Positions 27,234 through 36,133 are shown, numbered from the stretch's first letter. The stretch: 64,000 nt of DNA from Caballeronia megalochromosomata (GCA_001580565.1 LRBF01000229.1:1-64000); one strand, 5' to 3'. Notes: generated from the sequence alone by a model not told the origin. Program-made: numbers and translations.

Positions 27234-27256
27234 AAAAAAATGCGGCGTGAGCCGCA
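27234..27256 (-). terminator. Rho-independent terminator of the GntR gene
   Basis: Reading leftward, TGCGGC-TCAC-GCCGCA is followed by seven T. It starts 18 bp after the regulator's stop codon and separates the regulator transcript from the operator and promoter region of the left operon. Confidence 0.85.
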
Positions 27257-27273
27257 ACAGGCGAGTTCGCCTC

Positions 27274-28275
27274 TTATTCAGAGAGAAAAACCTCCTTCGC
27301 ATGAACTTTCGCACGCCGCGCGCCTTCAATGTGATCGCGAAGCAGTGCCGCCGCACGTAGTAAATCATGTTGCGCAATCGCGTCAAGAATCGCCAAATGC
27401 TCAACTGCCTGCTCCTTTCGAGGCTTGCGCGCTTTCGCTTGACGATACTCGACCAGCCGGCGCAGTCGGTCCATCCGCCGAACCGACTGTGCAATGAACC
27501 GGTTGCCGGACCACTTTGCGATGGTTTCGTGGAATGCGCTGTTCTCCTCGAAGAGCTCGATGGAGTTCATCGACAAATACCCGCCGTCGACAATGTATTG
27601 TTGTCGGCGCGTGAGCTCGTTGAGCTCAGCCCGATCAGCGCTGAAAGTCGGTGATAACACGCCAGTGGGCTCGATTGCCGCACGGAACAGATAGCTTTCT
27701 TCGTACGCTTCGACCGAGTCGATCATCGGCATGAACTGCCAGCCGTGGCCAACCTGTCGCTCGAGCCAACCTTCCTCCTGCATAAGCGACAGGACACGTC
27801 GCAAAGCGCTGCGCGAAACGTCGTAGTGGCGCATCAAGTCGGCTTCGGAAATGACATCAGGTAGACGGCGCGCGAGCCGGTCTTCTGCAATCTTAAGATA
27901 AAGCGGCTCCTCAGGCTCGTCGAAGAACTGCGATGCGATGTCCGTGAGATCGCGGGCCGACTTCGCCATAAAGAAGCCTCGGTTCGCGTCGTAGACGACC
28001 ACACCCAAAGACACCAGATGGTGGAGAGCCGTGTTCACCGGAGTCCGAGACGTTCCAATTTTCTCGGCAAGCACCGACTCCGCCAATCTGTCGCCGTAGG
28101 AAAGGTCTTCGCGTCTCGCGAATGCCAAGATTTCGCGCGTCACGCGAGTCTGCAATGGGGTTAGAGCGCCAGACGAATGTTCGAAAGTTGACATAGGACG
28201 GTTGGGCAGTCGGAGATCGATCACGACCGCCATGGGCGGCGGCTCGTGTGATGCGTTTGTCTGCGATTTTGCCAT
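27274..28275 (-). CDS. GntR-family regulator with two winged-helix domains and FCD-type C-terminus
   Basis: A 333-residue transcriptional regulator. The first winged helix (about 38-105) contains DRLAESVLAEKIGTSRTPVNTALHHL; a second, separate one (about 125-195) contains EADLMRHYDVSRSALRRVLSLMQEEGWL. An all-helical effector domain of the FCD type follows (RAAIEPTGVLSPTF ... EHLAILDAIAQHDLLRAAALLRDHI). Most FadR/GntR proteins have one DNA-binding domain and ~230-250 residues, so the doubled N-terminus is unusual. It lies between the two catabolic operons, divergent from acnD, and three palindromes flank it. A metabolite of the pathway is the likely ligand. Confidence 0.88.
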   Translation of the reverse strand: MAKSQTNASHEPPPMAVVIDLRLPNRPMSTFEHSSGALTPLQTRVTREILAFARREDLSYGDRLAESVLAEKIGTSRTPVNTALHHLVSLGVVVYDANRGFFMAKSARDLTDIASQFFDEPEEPLYLKIAEDRLARRLPDVISEADLMRHYDVSRSALRRVLSLMQEEGWLERQVGHGWQFMPMIDSVEAYEESYLFRAAIEPTGVLSPTFSADRAELNELTRRQQYIVDGGYLSMNSIELFEENSAFHETIAKWSGNRFIAQSVRRMDRLRRLVEYRQAKARKPRKEQAVEHLAILDAIAQHDLLRAAALLRDHIEGARRAKVHAKEVFLSE

Positions 28276-28367
28276 TGCTGCTCCAGTCCGAGTTTTTAAC
28301 TGCCGTTGCGCCTGGGGGTCGCCTTGCTGACACCCTGCGACTCAACCAAGTGTAGATCAGCCGTCGA

Positions 28368-28393
28368 GTGCGTTTATTGATCATAGAACGCAC
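28368..28393. promoter_or_regulatory. Operator-like palindrome, copy 2 (GntR promoter)
   Basis: GTGCGTT-N3-TGATCA-N3-AACGCAC: 7-bp perfect arms around a TGATCA centre, about 95 bp upstream of the GntR start and in the GntR/acnD divergent spacer. Same arm-centre-arm spacing as the other two copies; suggests autoregulation. Confidence 0.75.
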
Positions 28394-28512
28394 TAAGCTT
28401 GAATGCAAGAAACCCTTGTATCGACTCGTGAAAACCCCTATTTTCTGTACATGCGTGCTCTGACGAGGCGCTATTTCCGGGTAATCACCTATCAAAGATG
28501 AGTTTGCGTATT

Positions 28513-28534
28513 GCGTTTTATGCTCATAGAATGC
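28513..28534. promoter_or_regulatory. Operator-like palindrome, copy 3 (acnD promoter)
   Basis: GCGTTT-TA-TGCTCA-TA-GAATGC: matches the copy at 28370-28391 in most positions with identical spacing, ending 46 bp before the acnD start. The centre and right arm carry one or two changes, so it may be a weaker site. Its position over the likely promoter suggests repression of acnD. Confidence 0.7.
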
Positions 28535-28580
28535 ATCCACCAACGCGGCAATACCGACCGCATCGACTCGGAGAAACTCA

Positions 28581-31181
28581 ATGTCCCGCAATCTGCCCAG
28601 CCAACCCGTCGACTTCTTGAGCGTGTTCGACGCGGTCGGATCTGTTGACGCCGCGAAATTTTCACGTATGCCGTATTCCGTTCGCGTCTTTGCCGAGAAC
28701 GTTGTCCGCAAACAGCCTGCGGCAGAGGCGAAGGCCTATCTGCAGGCGCTGAGTGAGCGCCGTCACGATGTCGACTTTCCGTATTACCCCGCCCGGGTCG
28801 TGTTGCAGGATTTGCTTGGCACGCCGGCGCTGGTAGATCTCGCTGGAATGCGGGACGCCGTCGCAGAAGCCGGTGGCGATCCGACCGCTATCAATCCGGT
28901 CGTTCCGACCCATTTGGTCGTCGATCACTCGCTGAACGTCGAGGTGGCCGGAACCGACTCAGGGGCGATGGCCAAGAACATGGCGATCGAAAAGAGCAAG
29001 AACGCCGAGCGCTTTGAATTCCTCGCCTGGTGCAAGCAGGCCTTCACCAACCTTGATGTGCTAATGCCGGGGAACGGCATTCTCCATCAGGTCAACATCG
29101 AGCACCTTTCGCCTGTAATCCAAGTAAATGATGGCGTCGCATTCCCCGATACGCTGGTGGGCACGGATAGTCATACGACGATGATCAACGCGCTTGGCGT
29201 GTTGGGATGGGGCGTCGGGGGGATCGAAGCGGAATCGGTGATGCTGGGACGCGCAATCTGGCTGCGCTTGCCGACAATCGTTGGCGTGGAACTCAAGGGC
29301 TTTCGTCAGCCAGGAATCACAGCAACGGATCTTGTTCTCGCGATTACCGAGTTTCTGCGCAAGCAACAAGTGGTTGGTACGATTATCGAGTTTTACGGGG
29401 AAGGCGCTCGCGCGATGACGTTGAGCGATAGGGCAACCATCTCGAACATGGCCCCGGAGTTTGGAGCGACAGCCGCGCTTTTCTCGATCGACCAAAAAAC
29501 CCTCGATTTTTTGCGCTTGACCGGTCGAACGGAAGAACAGATCGCACTCACCGAAGCGTATGCGAAAGAACAGGGACTGTGGGCCGATAGTCTCGCCGAT
29601 GCCGAGTACGACCGCGTCCTGTCGTTTGACCTCTCCACCGTGAGACGCGCGCTGGCTGGCCCAGCCAATCCCCACGATCGCGTTCCGCTCTCGAGTTTGA
29701 TTTCCAAAGGCATTGCTCGCCCATCCACAGCCGCGCCGCCCAAGGCCGACTTAACAGGTTCGATTAAGCTTGACGACGGCGCTGTTGTGATCGCGGCAAT
29801 CACAAGCTGCACCAACACTTCCAACCCACGCAATATGATTGCGGCGGGATTGGTCGCGCGTAAGGCAGTCGAACTCGGCCTAGAACGCAAGCCTTGGGTG
29901 AAGACCTCGCTCGCCCCCGGGTCGAAACCGGTCGAAAGTTACCTGCGCGCGGCCAATCTTATGGAACCTCTTGAAGCGCTTGGTTTTGGCATCATTGGTT
30001 TCGGCTGCACGTCGTGCAACGGTATGTCCGGGCCGCTGCCTGAGGACATTGAAACAGACATCGTCAGTCGCAACGTGCATGCGGTGGCAGTGCTGTCCGG
30101 CAATCGAAATTTCAACGGGCGGATCCATCCTCGGGTAAAGGAAGCGTTTCTTGCCTCGCCGCCGCTGGTCGTGGCCTACGCAATCGCTGGCACCATCCAC
30201 GTCGACATCGAGGCCGGCATTCTCGGCACGGACAAGACGGGTGCGCCGGTCTACTTAAAAGACCTGTGGCCGTCGGACGAGGAAATCGACGCGTTGCTCA
30301 AAGCTAGCGTGCGTGGGGAGCAATTCCTCGAGATTTACACGGAAATGTTCCGCAAGAGCGAGTTGTTGGAGGGCGAAAACGCCATTCCCGCACAATTTCC
30401 GTGGCGTGAAGATAGCAACTACATTCGGCGACCGCCTTACTGGCAAGCCGATCTCACGAATGCGGCAAGGTTCGACGAGATGCGCGCAATCGGCGTGTTC
30501 GGGGACAATGTCACCACAGACGACCTTTCTCCTTCCGGTGCAATCTTGCCGGAAAGTGCAGCGGGTGAATATTTGATTGCTCACGGCGTTCAGCCTGCCG
30601 ATTTCAATTCGTATGGCACGCGCCGGGGCGATCACCATGTCGCGATCCGTGCCACGTTCGCAAACAACCGCCTGCATAATGAAATGGCGGGCGGCCAGGA
30701 AGGATCGCTGACGCGTATCGAGCCGGAGGGATCGATCATGCGGCTGTTCGATGCCGCAGAACGCTATGTTTCCCGCGGTCAGGAATTGATTGTTGTTGCC
30801 GGCAAGAATTATGGTTCGGGGTCTTCGCGCGACTGGGCCGCGAAAGGCGTTCGGTTGATCGGCGTACGTGCTGTTGTCTGCGAAAACTTCGAACGTATCC
30901 ACCGTTCGAATCTGGTGGGAATGGGGGTTCTGCCGTTGGAGTTTGCCGAAGGCGACGATCGCCTTACGCTTGAACTCGACGGATCAGAGGTCTACGCCGT
31001 AAAGGGCGTGAGCGGTAAGGTTGAACCGAGAATGCCGCTTGAACTCGAAATCAAGCGCAAAAACGGCGACGTGGTGACGGTACCGGTCAAATGCCGTATC
31101 GACACCGAAGAGGAAGCCGAGATCTTCAACGCCGGCGGATTGCTGCCGCGCATTTCAACTGAAATGTTCGAGGCAGCGTGA
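28581..31181 (+). CDS. acnD: Fe/S-dependent 2-methylisocitrate dehydratase / aconitase-family AcnD
   Basis: An 866-residue aconitase-family hydro-lyase. The three [4Fe-4S] cysteines are C410 (ITSCTNTS), C476 and C479 (GCTSCNG). The swivel domain begins around 650 with GDNVTTDDLSPSGAI and includes KNYGSGSSRDWAAKG. Pairing with prpF points to AcnD, which dehydrates 2-methylcitrate to a methylaconitate that PrpF isomerises. However prpB and prpC, the usual partners of the methylcitrate cycle, are absent here and a lactonase gene is inserted between acnD and prpF, so another tricarboxylate may be the substrate. GGAGA precedes the start; operator copy 3 lies just upstream. Confidence 0.87.
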   Translation: MSRNLPSQPVDFLSVFDAVGSVDAAKFSRMPYSVRVFAENVVRKQPAAEAKAYLQALSERRHDVDFPYYPARVVLQDLLGTPALVDLAGMRDAVAEAGGDPTAINPVVPTHLVVDHSLNVEVAGTDSGAMAKNMAIEKSKNAERFEFLAWCKQAFTNLDVLMPGNGILHQVNIEHLSPVIQVNDGVAFPDTLVGTDSHTTMINALGVLGWGVGGIEAESVMLGRAIWLRLPTIVGVELKGFRQPGITATDLVLAITEFLRKQQVVGTIIEFYGEGARAMTLSDRATISNMAPEFGATAALFSIDQKTLDFLRLTGRTEEQIALTEAYAKEQGLWADSLADAEYDRVLSFDLSTVRRALAGPANPHDRVPLSSLISKGIARPSTAAPPKADLTGSIKLDDGAVVIAAITSCTNTSNPRNMIAAGLVARKAVELGLERKPWVKTSLAPGSKPVESYLRAANLMEPLEALGFGIIGFGCTSCNGMSGPLPEDIETDIVSRNVHAVAVLSGNRNFNGRIHPRVKEAFLASPPLVVAYAIAGTIHVDIEAGILGTDKTGAPVYLKDLWPSDEEIDALLKASVRGEQFLEIYTEMFRKSELLEGENAIPAQFPWREDSNYIRRPPYWQADLTNAARFDEMRAIGVFGDNVTTDDLSPSGAILPESAAGEYLIAHGVQPADFNSYGTRRGDHHVAIRATFANNRLHNEMAGGQEGSLTRIEPEGSIMRLFDAAERYVSRGQELIVVAGKNYGSGSSRDWAAKGVRLIGVRAVVCENFERIHRSNLVGMGVLPLEFAEGDDRLTLELDGSEVYAVKGVSGKVEPRMPLELEIKRKNGDVVTVPVKCRIDTEEEAEIFNAGGLLPRISTEMFEAA

Positions 31182-31182
31182 A

Positions 31183-32256
31183 ATGGCTCTCGTCTACGCC
31201 TACGTTGGATGCCGAACCACGCGTGAGAGAAACGCGCGTGGCCGAGGCATTAGTGTTTATGCAGTTGACGACGCGTCGGGCACGTGGGAGCCCGTCCACG
31301 CATACGAGCCGCTCGAGAATCCGAGCTTTCTCACGCTCAACGAAGCTCAGGATGTGTTGTATGCCGTGCACGGTGACGGGTCCGAGGTGAGCAGCTATAC
31401 CATCGACGCGACTACGGGACGGCTTGCCTTTCTGAGTCGCCAGTCATGCGAAGGTCGAAATCCCGTGCATCTCGCGCTGTCTCGCGATAACACGTCGATC
31501 GCCGTCGCGAATTACGCAACCGGAGCCGCAGTCCGGCTCCCGATTGGAGCCGACGGATCTCTGAAAGCGGTGTCGGGCACGGTACAACTCCTAGGGGAGC
31601 CAGGACCGCATCGAATCGAACAGGGCTCTTCGCATCCTCATTACATTGCGCGCTACGTCACACGACGTCACGATACCGACTGGCACATCATTCCCGACAA
31701 GGGTTTAGATACAGTCTTCGCAATCAAGTGGACCGATGTCGGAGACGACCCGATAGTAACGTCAGGCCGAAGCCGCGAGGGTGCCGGTCCCCGGCATGCC
31801 GCGTTCCATCCTACGCTATCGCTCATTTACGTGGCGAACGAGCTGGACTCCACCCTCACGGTCTGGTCGTTCGATCCGAGCTCAGGTTCGCTGGAAGCGC
31901 TCGACACAGTGTCCGTCCTGCCACGCACTCAACATGCAGTGTCCCGGGCCGCCGGCATTGCCATCCGACCGGATGGCAGCGCGCTCTACGTATCGAATCG
32001 CGGCCACGACAGCATCTGTACCGTCCAACTCGACGAAGCTACCGGGCTGCCATGCGATACACAGTGGACTGCCGCGCACGGCGCGTGCCCTCGATTCATC
32101 TGCTTGAGTCACGATGGCGTAATGCTCTATGCAGCAAACGAGCTGTCTGACTCAATCGTTCAATATTCACTTGATGGCGCCACCGGTGTTCCCACGCCCA
32201 CGGGTCGTGTGGTTTCGACGGGAAGCCCGGTGTGCATCACATTCAAAACTCGATAG
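31183..32256 (+). CDS. Lactonase family protein (6-phosphogluconolactonase-like beta-propeller)
   Basis: A 357-residue seven-bladed propeller of the YbhE/Pgl type: repeated blade motifs such as RNPVHLALSRDNTSIAVANY, GPRHAAFHPTLSLIYVANELDSTLTVW, AAGIAIRPDGSALYVSNRGHDSI and CPRFICLSHDGVMLYAANELSDS. There is no signal peptide, so it should be cytosolic. It begins one base after the acnD stop and ends 9 bp before prpF, so it is translationally linked to both. Members hydrolyse sugar lactones or related compounds; here a lactone of a tricarboxylic acid is an attractive but unproven substrate. Confidence 0.85.
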   Translation: MALVYAYVGCRTTRERNARGRGISVYAVDDASGTWEPVHAYEPLENPSFLTLNEAQDVLYAVHGDGSEVSSYTIDATTGRLAFLSRQSCEGRNPVHLALSRDNTSIAVANYATGAAVRLPIGADGSLKAVSGTVQLLGEPGPHRIEQGSSHPHYIARYVTRRHDTDWHIIPDKGLDTVFAIKWTDVGDDPIVTSGRSREGAGPRHAAFHPTLSLIYVANELDSTLTVWSFDPSSGSLEALDTVSVLPRTQHAVSRAAGIAIRPDGSALYVSNRGHDSICTVQLDEATGLPCDTQWTAAHGACPRFICLSHDGVMLYAANELSDSIVQYSLDGATGVPTPTGRVVSTGSPVCITFKTR

Positions 32257-32265
32257 GAGTACCAC

Positions 32266-33447
32266 GTGGCTCAATACAAAATTCCTGCCGTGTACATGCG
32301 CGGCGGTACGAGCAAAGGTGTTTTCTTCCGCGCTGACGACCTGCCGACGGACCCGACGCTTCGAGACAAGATCCTGTTGCGCGTGATCGGCAGCCCGGAC
32401 CCGTATGAGAAGCAAATCGATGGAATGGGCGGGGCTACGTCGAGCACGAGCAAGCTGGTGCTCGTCGGACCGTCGTCGCGGCCTGACTGCGACGTCGATT
32501 ACCTTTTCGGCGCCGCGTCCATCGAAAACCCCGTCATCGACTGGTCAGGCAACTGCGGCAATCTAACCTCCGCAGTCGGGCCGTTCGCGATCGCACAAGG
32601 GTTCGTGAAGGCACCAAAGGATGGCGTTGCGACCGTGCGCATTTGGCAAGCCAATATCAACGCGATAATCATCTCCCACGTACCCGTGAAGAACGGTGAA
32701 GTCGTCGAAGAAGGCGACTTCGAATTAGACGGCGTGACGTTTCCGGCGGCCGAGATCAAGATCGAGTTCCTCGATCCAGGCGGTGCCGAGGATGGCGAGG
32801 AGTCACAGGGTGGCATGTTTCCAACCGGCAATCCAGTCGACGCGCTTGACGTTCCCGGCTACGGCACGTTTCAAGTCACGATGATCAACGCGGGCAATCC
32901 GGCGATCTTCATCAATGCGGAGGACCTCGGCCTGCGCGGCAACGAAATGCAATCCGACGTGAACGGCAACGTCGCCTTGCTCGAGAAATGCGAGGCGATC
33001 CGCTCGCACGCCGCTGTTCGAATGGGTTTGGCCGCAACCGCCGAAGAGGTCACCGCGCTGCGACCCCATACGCCAAAGCTCGCATTCGTGTCGATGCCGG
33101 CCGGATACGTGGCCTCAAGCGGAAAACGCATCGATCCGAACAGTGTCGACATCAACGCGCGCATTCTTTCGATGGGCAAGCTTCACCATGCCATGACCGG
33201 TACGGGTGCCGTCGCTGTCGCCGTCGCCGGGTCGATTCCAGGCACGATCGTCAATCAGCTCGTGGCAGAGAAAAAGCCGGACCAGCTACGGTTTGGGCAT
33301 CCGTCGGGCGTGATGGCTGTGGGCGCCGAAGCGGAGCAGCGAGACGGCACATGGGTCGTCACCAAAGCAATCATGAGTCGGAGTGCGCGTCGCCTGATGG
33401 AAGGGTATGTGTTTGTACCCTCATCCCTCGACCCAGGCCAAGCCTAA
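32266..33447 (+). CDS. prpF: PrpF-family isomerase (2-methylaconitate cis-trans isomerase type)
   Basis: A 393-residue diaminopimelate-epimerase-fold isomerase. The N-terminus YKIPAVYMRGGTSKGVFFRADDLP is the PrpF signature; DWSGNCGNLTSAVGPFAI carries the first active-site Cys and the second half contains HPSGVMAVGAE. Start is GTG (32266) with AGGAG nine bases upstream. Family members shift the double bond of methylaconitate, or act as 4-oxalomesaconate tautomerase (GalD). Its place behind acnD supports the methylaconitate or aconitate role. Confidence 0.9.
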   Translation: MAQYKIPAVYMRGGTSKGVFFRADDLPTDPTLRDKILLRVIGSPDPYEKQIDGMGGATSSTSKLVLVGPSSRPDCDVDYLFGAASIENPVIDWSGNCGNLTSAVGPFAIAQGFVKAPKDGVATVRIWQANINAIIISHVPVKNGEVVEEGDFELDGVTFPAAEIKIEFLDPGGAEDGEESQGGMFPTGNPVDALDVPGYGTFQVTMINAGNPAIFINAEDLGLRGNEMQSDVNGNVALLEKCEAIRSHAAVRMGLAATAEEVTALRPHTPKLAFVSMPAGYVASSGKRIDPNSVDINARILSMGKLHHAMTGTGAVAVAVAGSIPGTIVNQLVAEKKPDQLRFGHPSGVMAVGAEAEQRDGTWVVTKAIMSRSARRLMEGYVFVPSSLDPGQA

Positions 33448-33554
33448 CTCGGCCATAACGATCAACGTTGAGAGGACGCACCGCATCGCGGATGCTGCGG
33501 AGCGAATGATGTCGCGATGCAGCTAGTCTTCCAACGATCTAGCTACGTGGTAAA

Positions 33555-33579
33555 AAAGCCGGCAACCAAGACCGGCTTT
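33555..33579 (+). terminator. Weak terminator-like hairpin after prpF
   Basis: AAAGCCGG (33555-33562) pairs with CCGGCTTT (33572-33579). The T-run is only three bases, so termination may be partial, letting the transporter be made from the same message. Bases 33448-33554 show nothing else. Confidence 0.45.
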
Positions 33580-33605
33580 CCGTGGCACTACTACAGAGAC
33601 AAAAA

Positions 33606-34952
33606 ATGGAACATACCGGTGAGTTGTCGGTCGACGCGGAAAAGCGTGAGCGTACGCCGTTTTGGCCGAACGGGTGGTGGGCAATAGTTGAGTTGCGGGT
33701 CGGCATCATTCCGCTTCCTATCTACGTACTGCTCATCGGACTGATCATCGGGTTCGTCCTTACCGGAAAGGTACCCGGCGAAATCTCGATGGCCATCGCC
33801 GTACTGGTCGTCTGTGGCTTTACCTGCGCAGAAATCGGCAAGCGGTTGCCGTTCTTTCGAAAGATTGGCGCAGGGGCGATCGTAGCGACTTTCCTTCCGT
33901 CGTTTCTCGCCTTCCATCATCTGCTGCCGGCGAAGATGCTCTCCATGGTGACTGAATTCACCAACGTCAGCAATTTCATGTACCTCTTCATCGCGTCAAT
34001 CATTGTCGGCAGCATCTTCAGCATGGACCGGCACGTACTCGTTCGGGGCTTTTTGAAGATATTTATCCCGCTCGCCGTCGGGTCACTCATGGCAGGCATC
34101 GTCGGCACGGCGGTGGGAACGGCCCTGGGACTTGGGATGGAGCACACACTGCTGTACGTCGTCATCCCGATCATGGCAGGGGGCGTCGGTGAGGGCGCCA
34201 TTCCTCTGTCCGTGGGTTACTCGGAGATTATGAACGTGGCCCAAGGCCCCGTGTTCGCGCAGGTATTGCCGTCCGTCATGATCGGAAGCCTGTCAGCTAT
34301 TCTGTTCTCGGGCCTGCTCAGCTGGCTGGGCGAGAAAAAGCCACATCTGACCGGGAACGGGATGCTCGAGCCGGCGAAGGACGACGAAATCATTGCGATG
34401 AAGGAAGAGATTCCCAGTACGCCGGACGTTAATACAGTCGCGGCCGCCGCAATCACGGCAATTTCACTCTACCTCGTGGGCCTCCTGTGTCACCGACTTC
34501 TGGGCTTGCCAGCGCCTGTTGCCATGTTGTTCGTCGCCGTATTTATCAAGATTGGGCGCTTCGTTTCACCCAATCTGCAAGGCGGCGCCCGCATTGTCTA
34601 CCAGTTTTTCTCGACTGCGGTGACCTACCCCCTGCTCTTCGCAATTGGTACTGCGATGACACCATGGGACAAATTGGTTGCCGCGATCAATCTCCCGAAC
34701 GTGGTCACCATCGTTTGTACGGTCGCCACGTTGATGGGAACAGGCTTCTTTGTTGCGAAATGGCTCAAAATGTATCCCATCGACGCCGCCATCGTGAACG
34801 CCTGCCACAGCGGCCAGGGCGGTACGGGCGATGTTGCGATTCTTACTGCTTCTAATCGCATGAGCCTGATGCCTTTCGCTCAGATCGCCACTCGCATCGG
34901 CGGAGCACTCACCGTTACCGTGACCTTGCTCGTGCTTTCCCGCTTGCATTGA
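33606..34952 (+). CDS. 2-hydroxycarboxylate transporter family (CitS/MleP-type)
   Basis: Sodium- or proton-coupled carrier for citrate, malate and similar anions, 448 residues with about ten to eleven hydrophobic segments. The two re-entrant-loop motifs with GGxG are seen: VIPIMAGGVGEGAIPLSVGY (mid-protein) and HSGQGGTGDVAILTAS (C-terminal). The ATG at 33606 is preferred; a GTG at 33582 would add 8 residues. It lies 158 bp after prpF on the same strand and, with the MFS carrier of the divergent operon, gives this locus two organic-anion importers. This family was first described in fermentative bacteria; in this aerobic setting it supports a hydroxy-di/tricarboxylate substrate. Confidence 0.88.
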   Translation: MEHTGELSVDAEKRERTPFWPNGWWAIVELRVGIIPLPIYVLLIGLIIGFVLTGKVPGEISMAIAVLVVCGFTCAEIGKRLPFFRKIGAGAIVATFLPSFLAFHHLLPAKMLSMVTEFTNVSNFMYLFIASIIVGSIFSMDRHVLVRGFLKIFIPLAVGSLMAGIVGTAVGTALGLGMEHTLLYVVIPIMAGGVGEGAIPLSVGYSEIMNVAQGPVFAQVLPSVMIGSLSAILFSGLLSWLGEKKPHLTGNGMLEPAKDDEIIAMKEEIPSTPDVNTVAAAAITAISLYLVGLLCHRLLGLPAPVAMLFVAVFIKIGRFVSPNLQGGARIVYQFFSTAVTYPLLFAIGTAMTPWDKLVAAINLPNVVTIVCTVATLMGTGFFVAKWLKMYPIDAAIVNACHSGQGGTGDVAILTASNRMSLMPFAQIATRIGGALTVTVTLLVLSRLH

Positions 34953-35101
34953 ACCGTTGGCGTAGTCGCGTAGCGGAAAAGCGCCTAACGCATTGCGCGA
35001 GCACCTGCGATCACGCTCTGCGACCTTGCAAATCACCGGGATTCGCGGAGCCCAACGCGACTGTCGAAACCGAACCATACATCAGATAATCAGAACGCGA
35101 A

Positions 35102-35836
35102 ATGAATATTGATCGAGCTGTCGTTACCGCGTTCGCGCCCTCAGGGAAGCTGCGCGCGTCAATTAATCTCGGGAACCCGATATTGGCCAACAAGGATCCA
35201 GAGACCGGTGAACCTTTCGGCGTTTCCATCGACCTCGCACGTGAATTTGGGAAAAGTCTGGCGGTCGACGTCGAACTGGTCGTTTTCGACACCGCAGCGC
35301 GGTCTGTCGAGGCTGTCAGCGAGGAGCGTGCGGACGTTGGATTCTTCGCCGTAGACCCCTTGCGCGCCGAAAAAATCGCGTTCACCGCGCCGTATGTATT
35401 GATCGAGGGTTTCTATCTGGTCAGAGAAAGCTCAGCGATCCGTTCCAACGCGGATGTCGACACGGATGTCAATCGTGTTGCCGTGGGAAAAGGTAGCGCA
35501 TACGATCTTTTCCTATCGCGGGCGCTTAAACGCGCACATATCGTTCACGCCCGAACATCACCAACTGTCGTTCAAACATTCTTGGAACAGGGACTCGAAG
35601 TGGCCGCAGGCGTCAAACAACAACTGGAGGCTGACGCCGCGCGGACTCACGGACTTAGACTACTCGACCAGCGCTTTATGGTGATTCAGCAAGCCGTGGG
35701 TGTCCCAAATAGTCGCGGCGACGCTGCTGCGGTCGTTCTTCGCGCATTCGTAGAGGAAGTGAAAGCGTCTGGTTTTGTGTCGGAGTCTCTGCTAAGACAT
35801 GGTATTGCTGGAGCATCCGTCGCACCGAAGGCGTAG
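35102..35836 (+). CDS. Substrate-binding-protein-like domain without signal peptide
   Basis: A 244-residue protein with the bilobal fold of family-3 periplasmic binding proteins: SGKLRASINLGNPILA at the N-terminus, PFGVSIDLAREFGKSL, ADVGFFAVDPLRAEKIAFTAPYV, and FVEEVKASGFVSESL at the end. The signal peptide is missing: the first residues are MNIDRAVVTAFAPSG, and no ABC permease or ATPase gene is nearby. It is therefore probably a cytosolic ligand-binding protein or enzyme relative. It follows the CitS-like gene by 149 bp and may be the last gene of the rightward unit. Confidence 0.75.
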   Translation: MNIDRAVVTAFAPSGKLRASINLGNPILANKDPETGEPFGVSIDLAREFGKSLAVDVELVVFDTAARSVEAVSEERADVGFFAVDPLRAEKIAFTAPYVLIEGFYLVRESSAIRSNADVDTDVNRVAVGKGSAYDLFLSRALKRAHIVHARTSPTVVQTFLEQGLEVAAGVKQQLEADAARTHGLRLLDQRFMVIQQAVGVPNSRGDAAAVVLRAFVEEVKASGFVSESLLRHGIAGASVAPKA

Positions 35837-35989
35837 CCGAGTATTGCGCAAGCGGACTGCAGCGCGAATACGCCGAATATCGAACTTCATTGAGTCGAGA
35901 TAGTTGGCGGCTTTTCAGCTTCAGCAGATCGCCCCGTCCGTTATGCCACCCGGACTTCAGGCCTAAGACGCATTCGTTTCTGGAACCCC

Positions 35990-36017
35990 GCCCCGCTTTC
36001 GAGCGGGGCTTTTTTTT
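35990..36017 (+). terminator. Strong Rho-independent terminator at the island/prophage border
   Basis: GCCCCGCT-TTCG-AGCGGGGC followed by eight T. It ends rightward transcription from the catabolic region just before the first phage-like sequences. Bases 35837-35989 show no gene. Confidence 0.93.
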
Positions 36018-36027
36018 GTCCGCGATT

Positions 36028-36117
36028 TCTAGAGTGTTCGCACTGAGCAAGGGCATGTGCTTCTCCCTACGATCTCGACAATATTCGTTGTGTCGGCGGC
36101 GATGACCGCTACGAACC
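36028..36117 (+). repeat. Duplicated early-gene leader, copy 1
   Basis: TCTAGAGTGTTCGCACTGAG (from 36028) and, 64 bp later, GTCGGCGGCGATGACCGCTA (from 36092), ending 17 bp before the first small gene. Both blocks recur with the same spacing at 36740-36827 before another gene. Likely paired promoters or operators. Confidence 0.7.
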
Positions 36118-36133
36118 GAAGCGAGATTGAACC

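Noticed and set aside
28581-31181. Plain housekeeping aconitase (acnA)
   Set aside because: Length and motifs allow it, but coupling to prpF and a catabolic regulator favours AcnD; housekeeping aconitase is not normally in such an operon.
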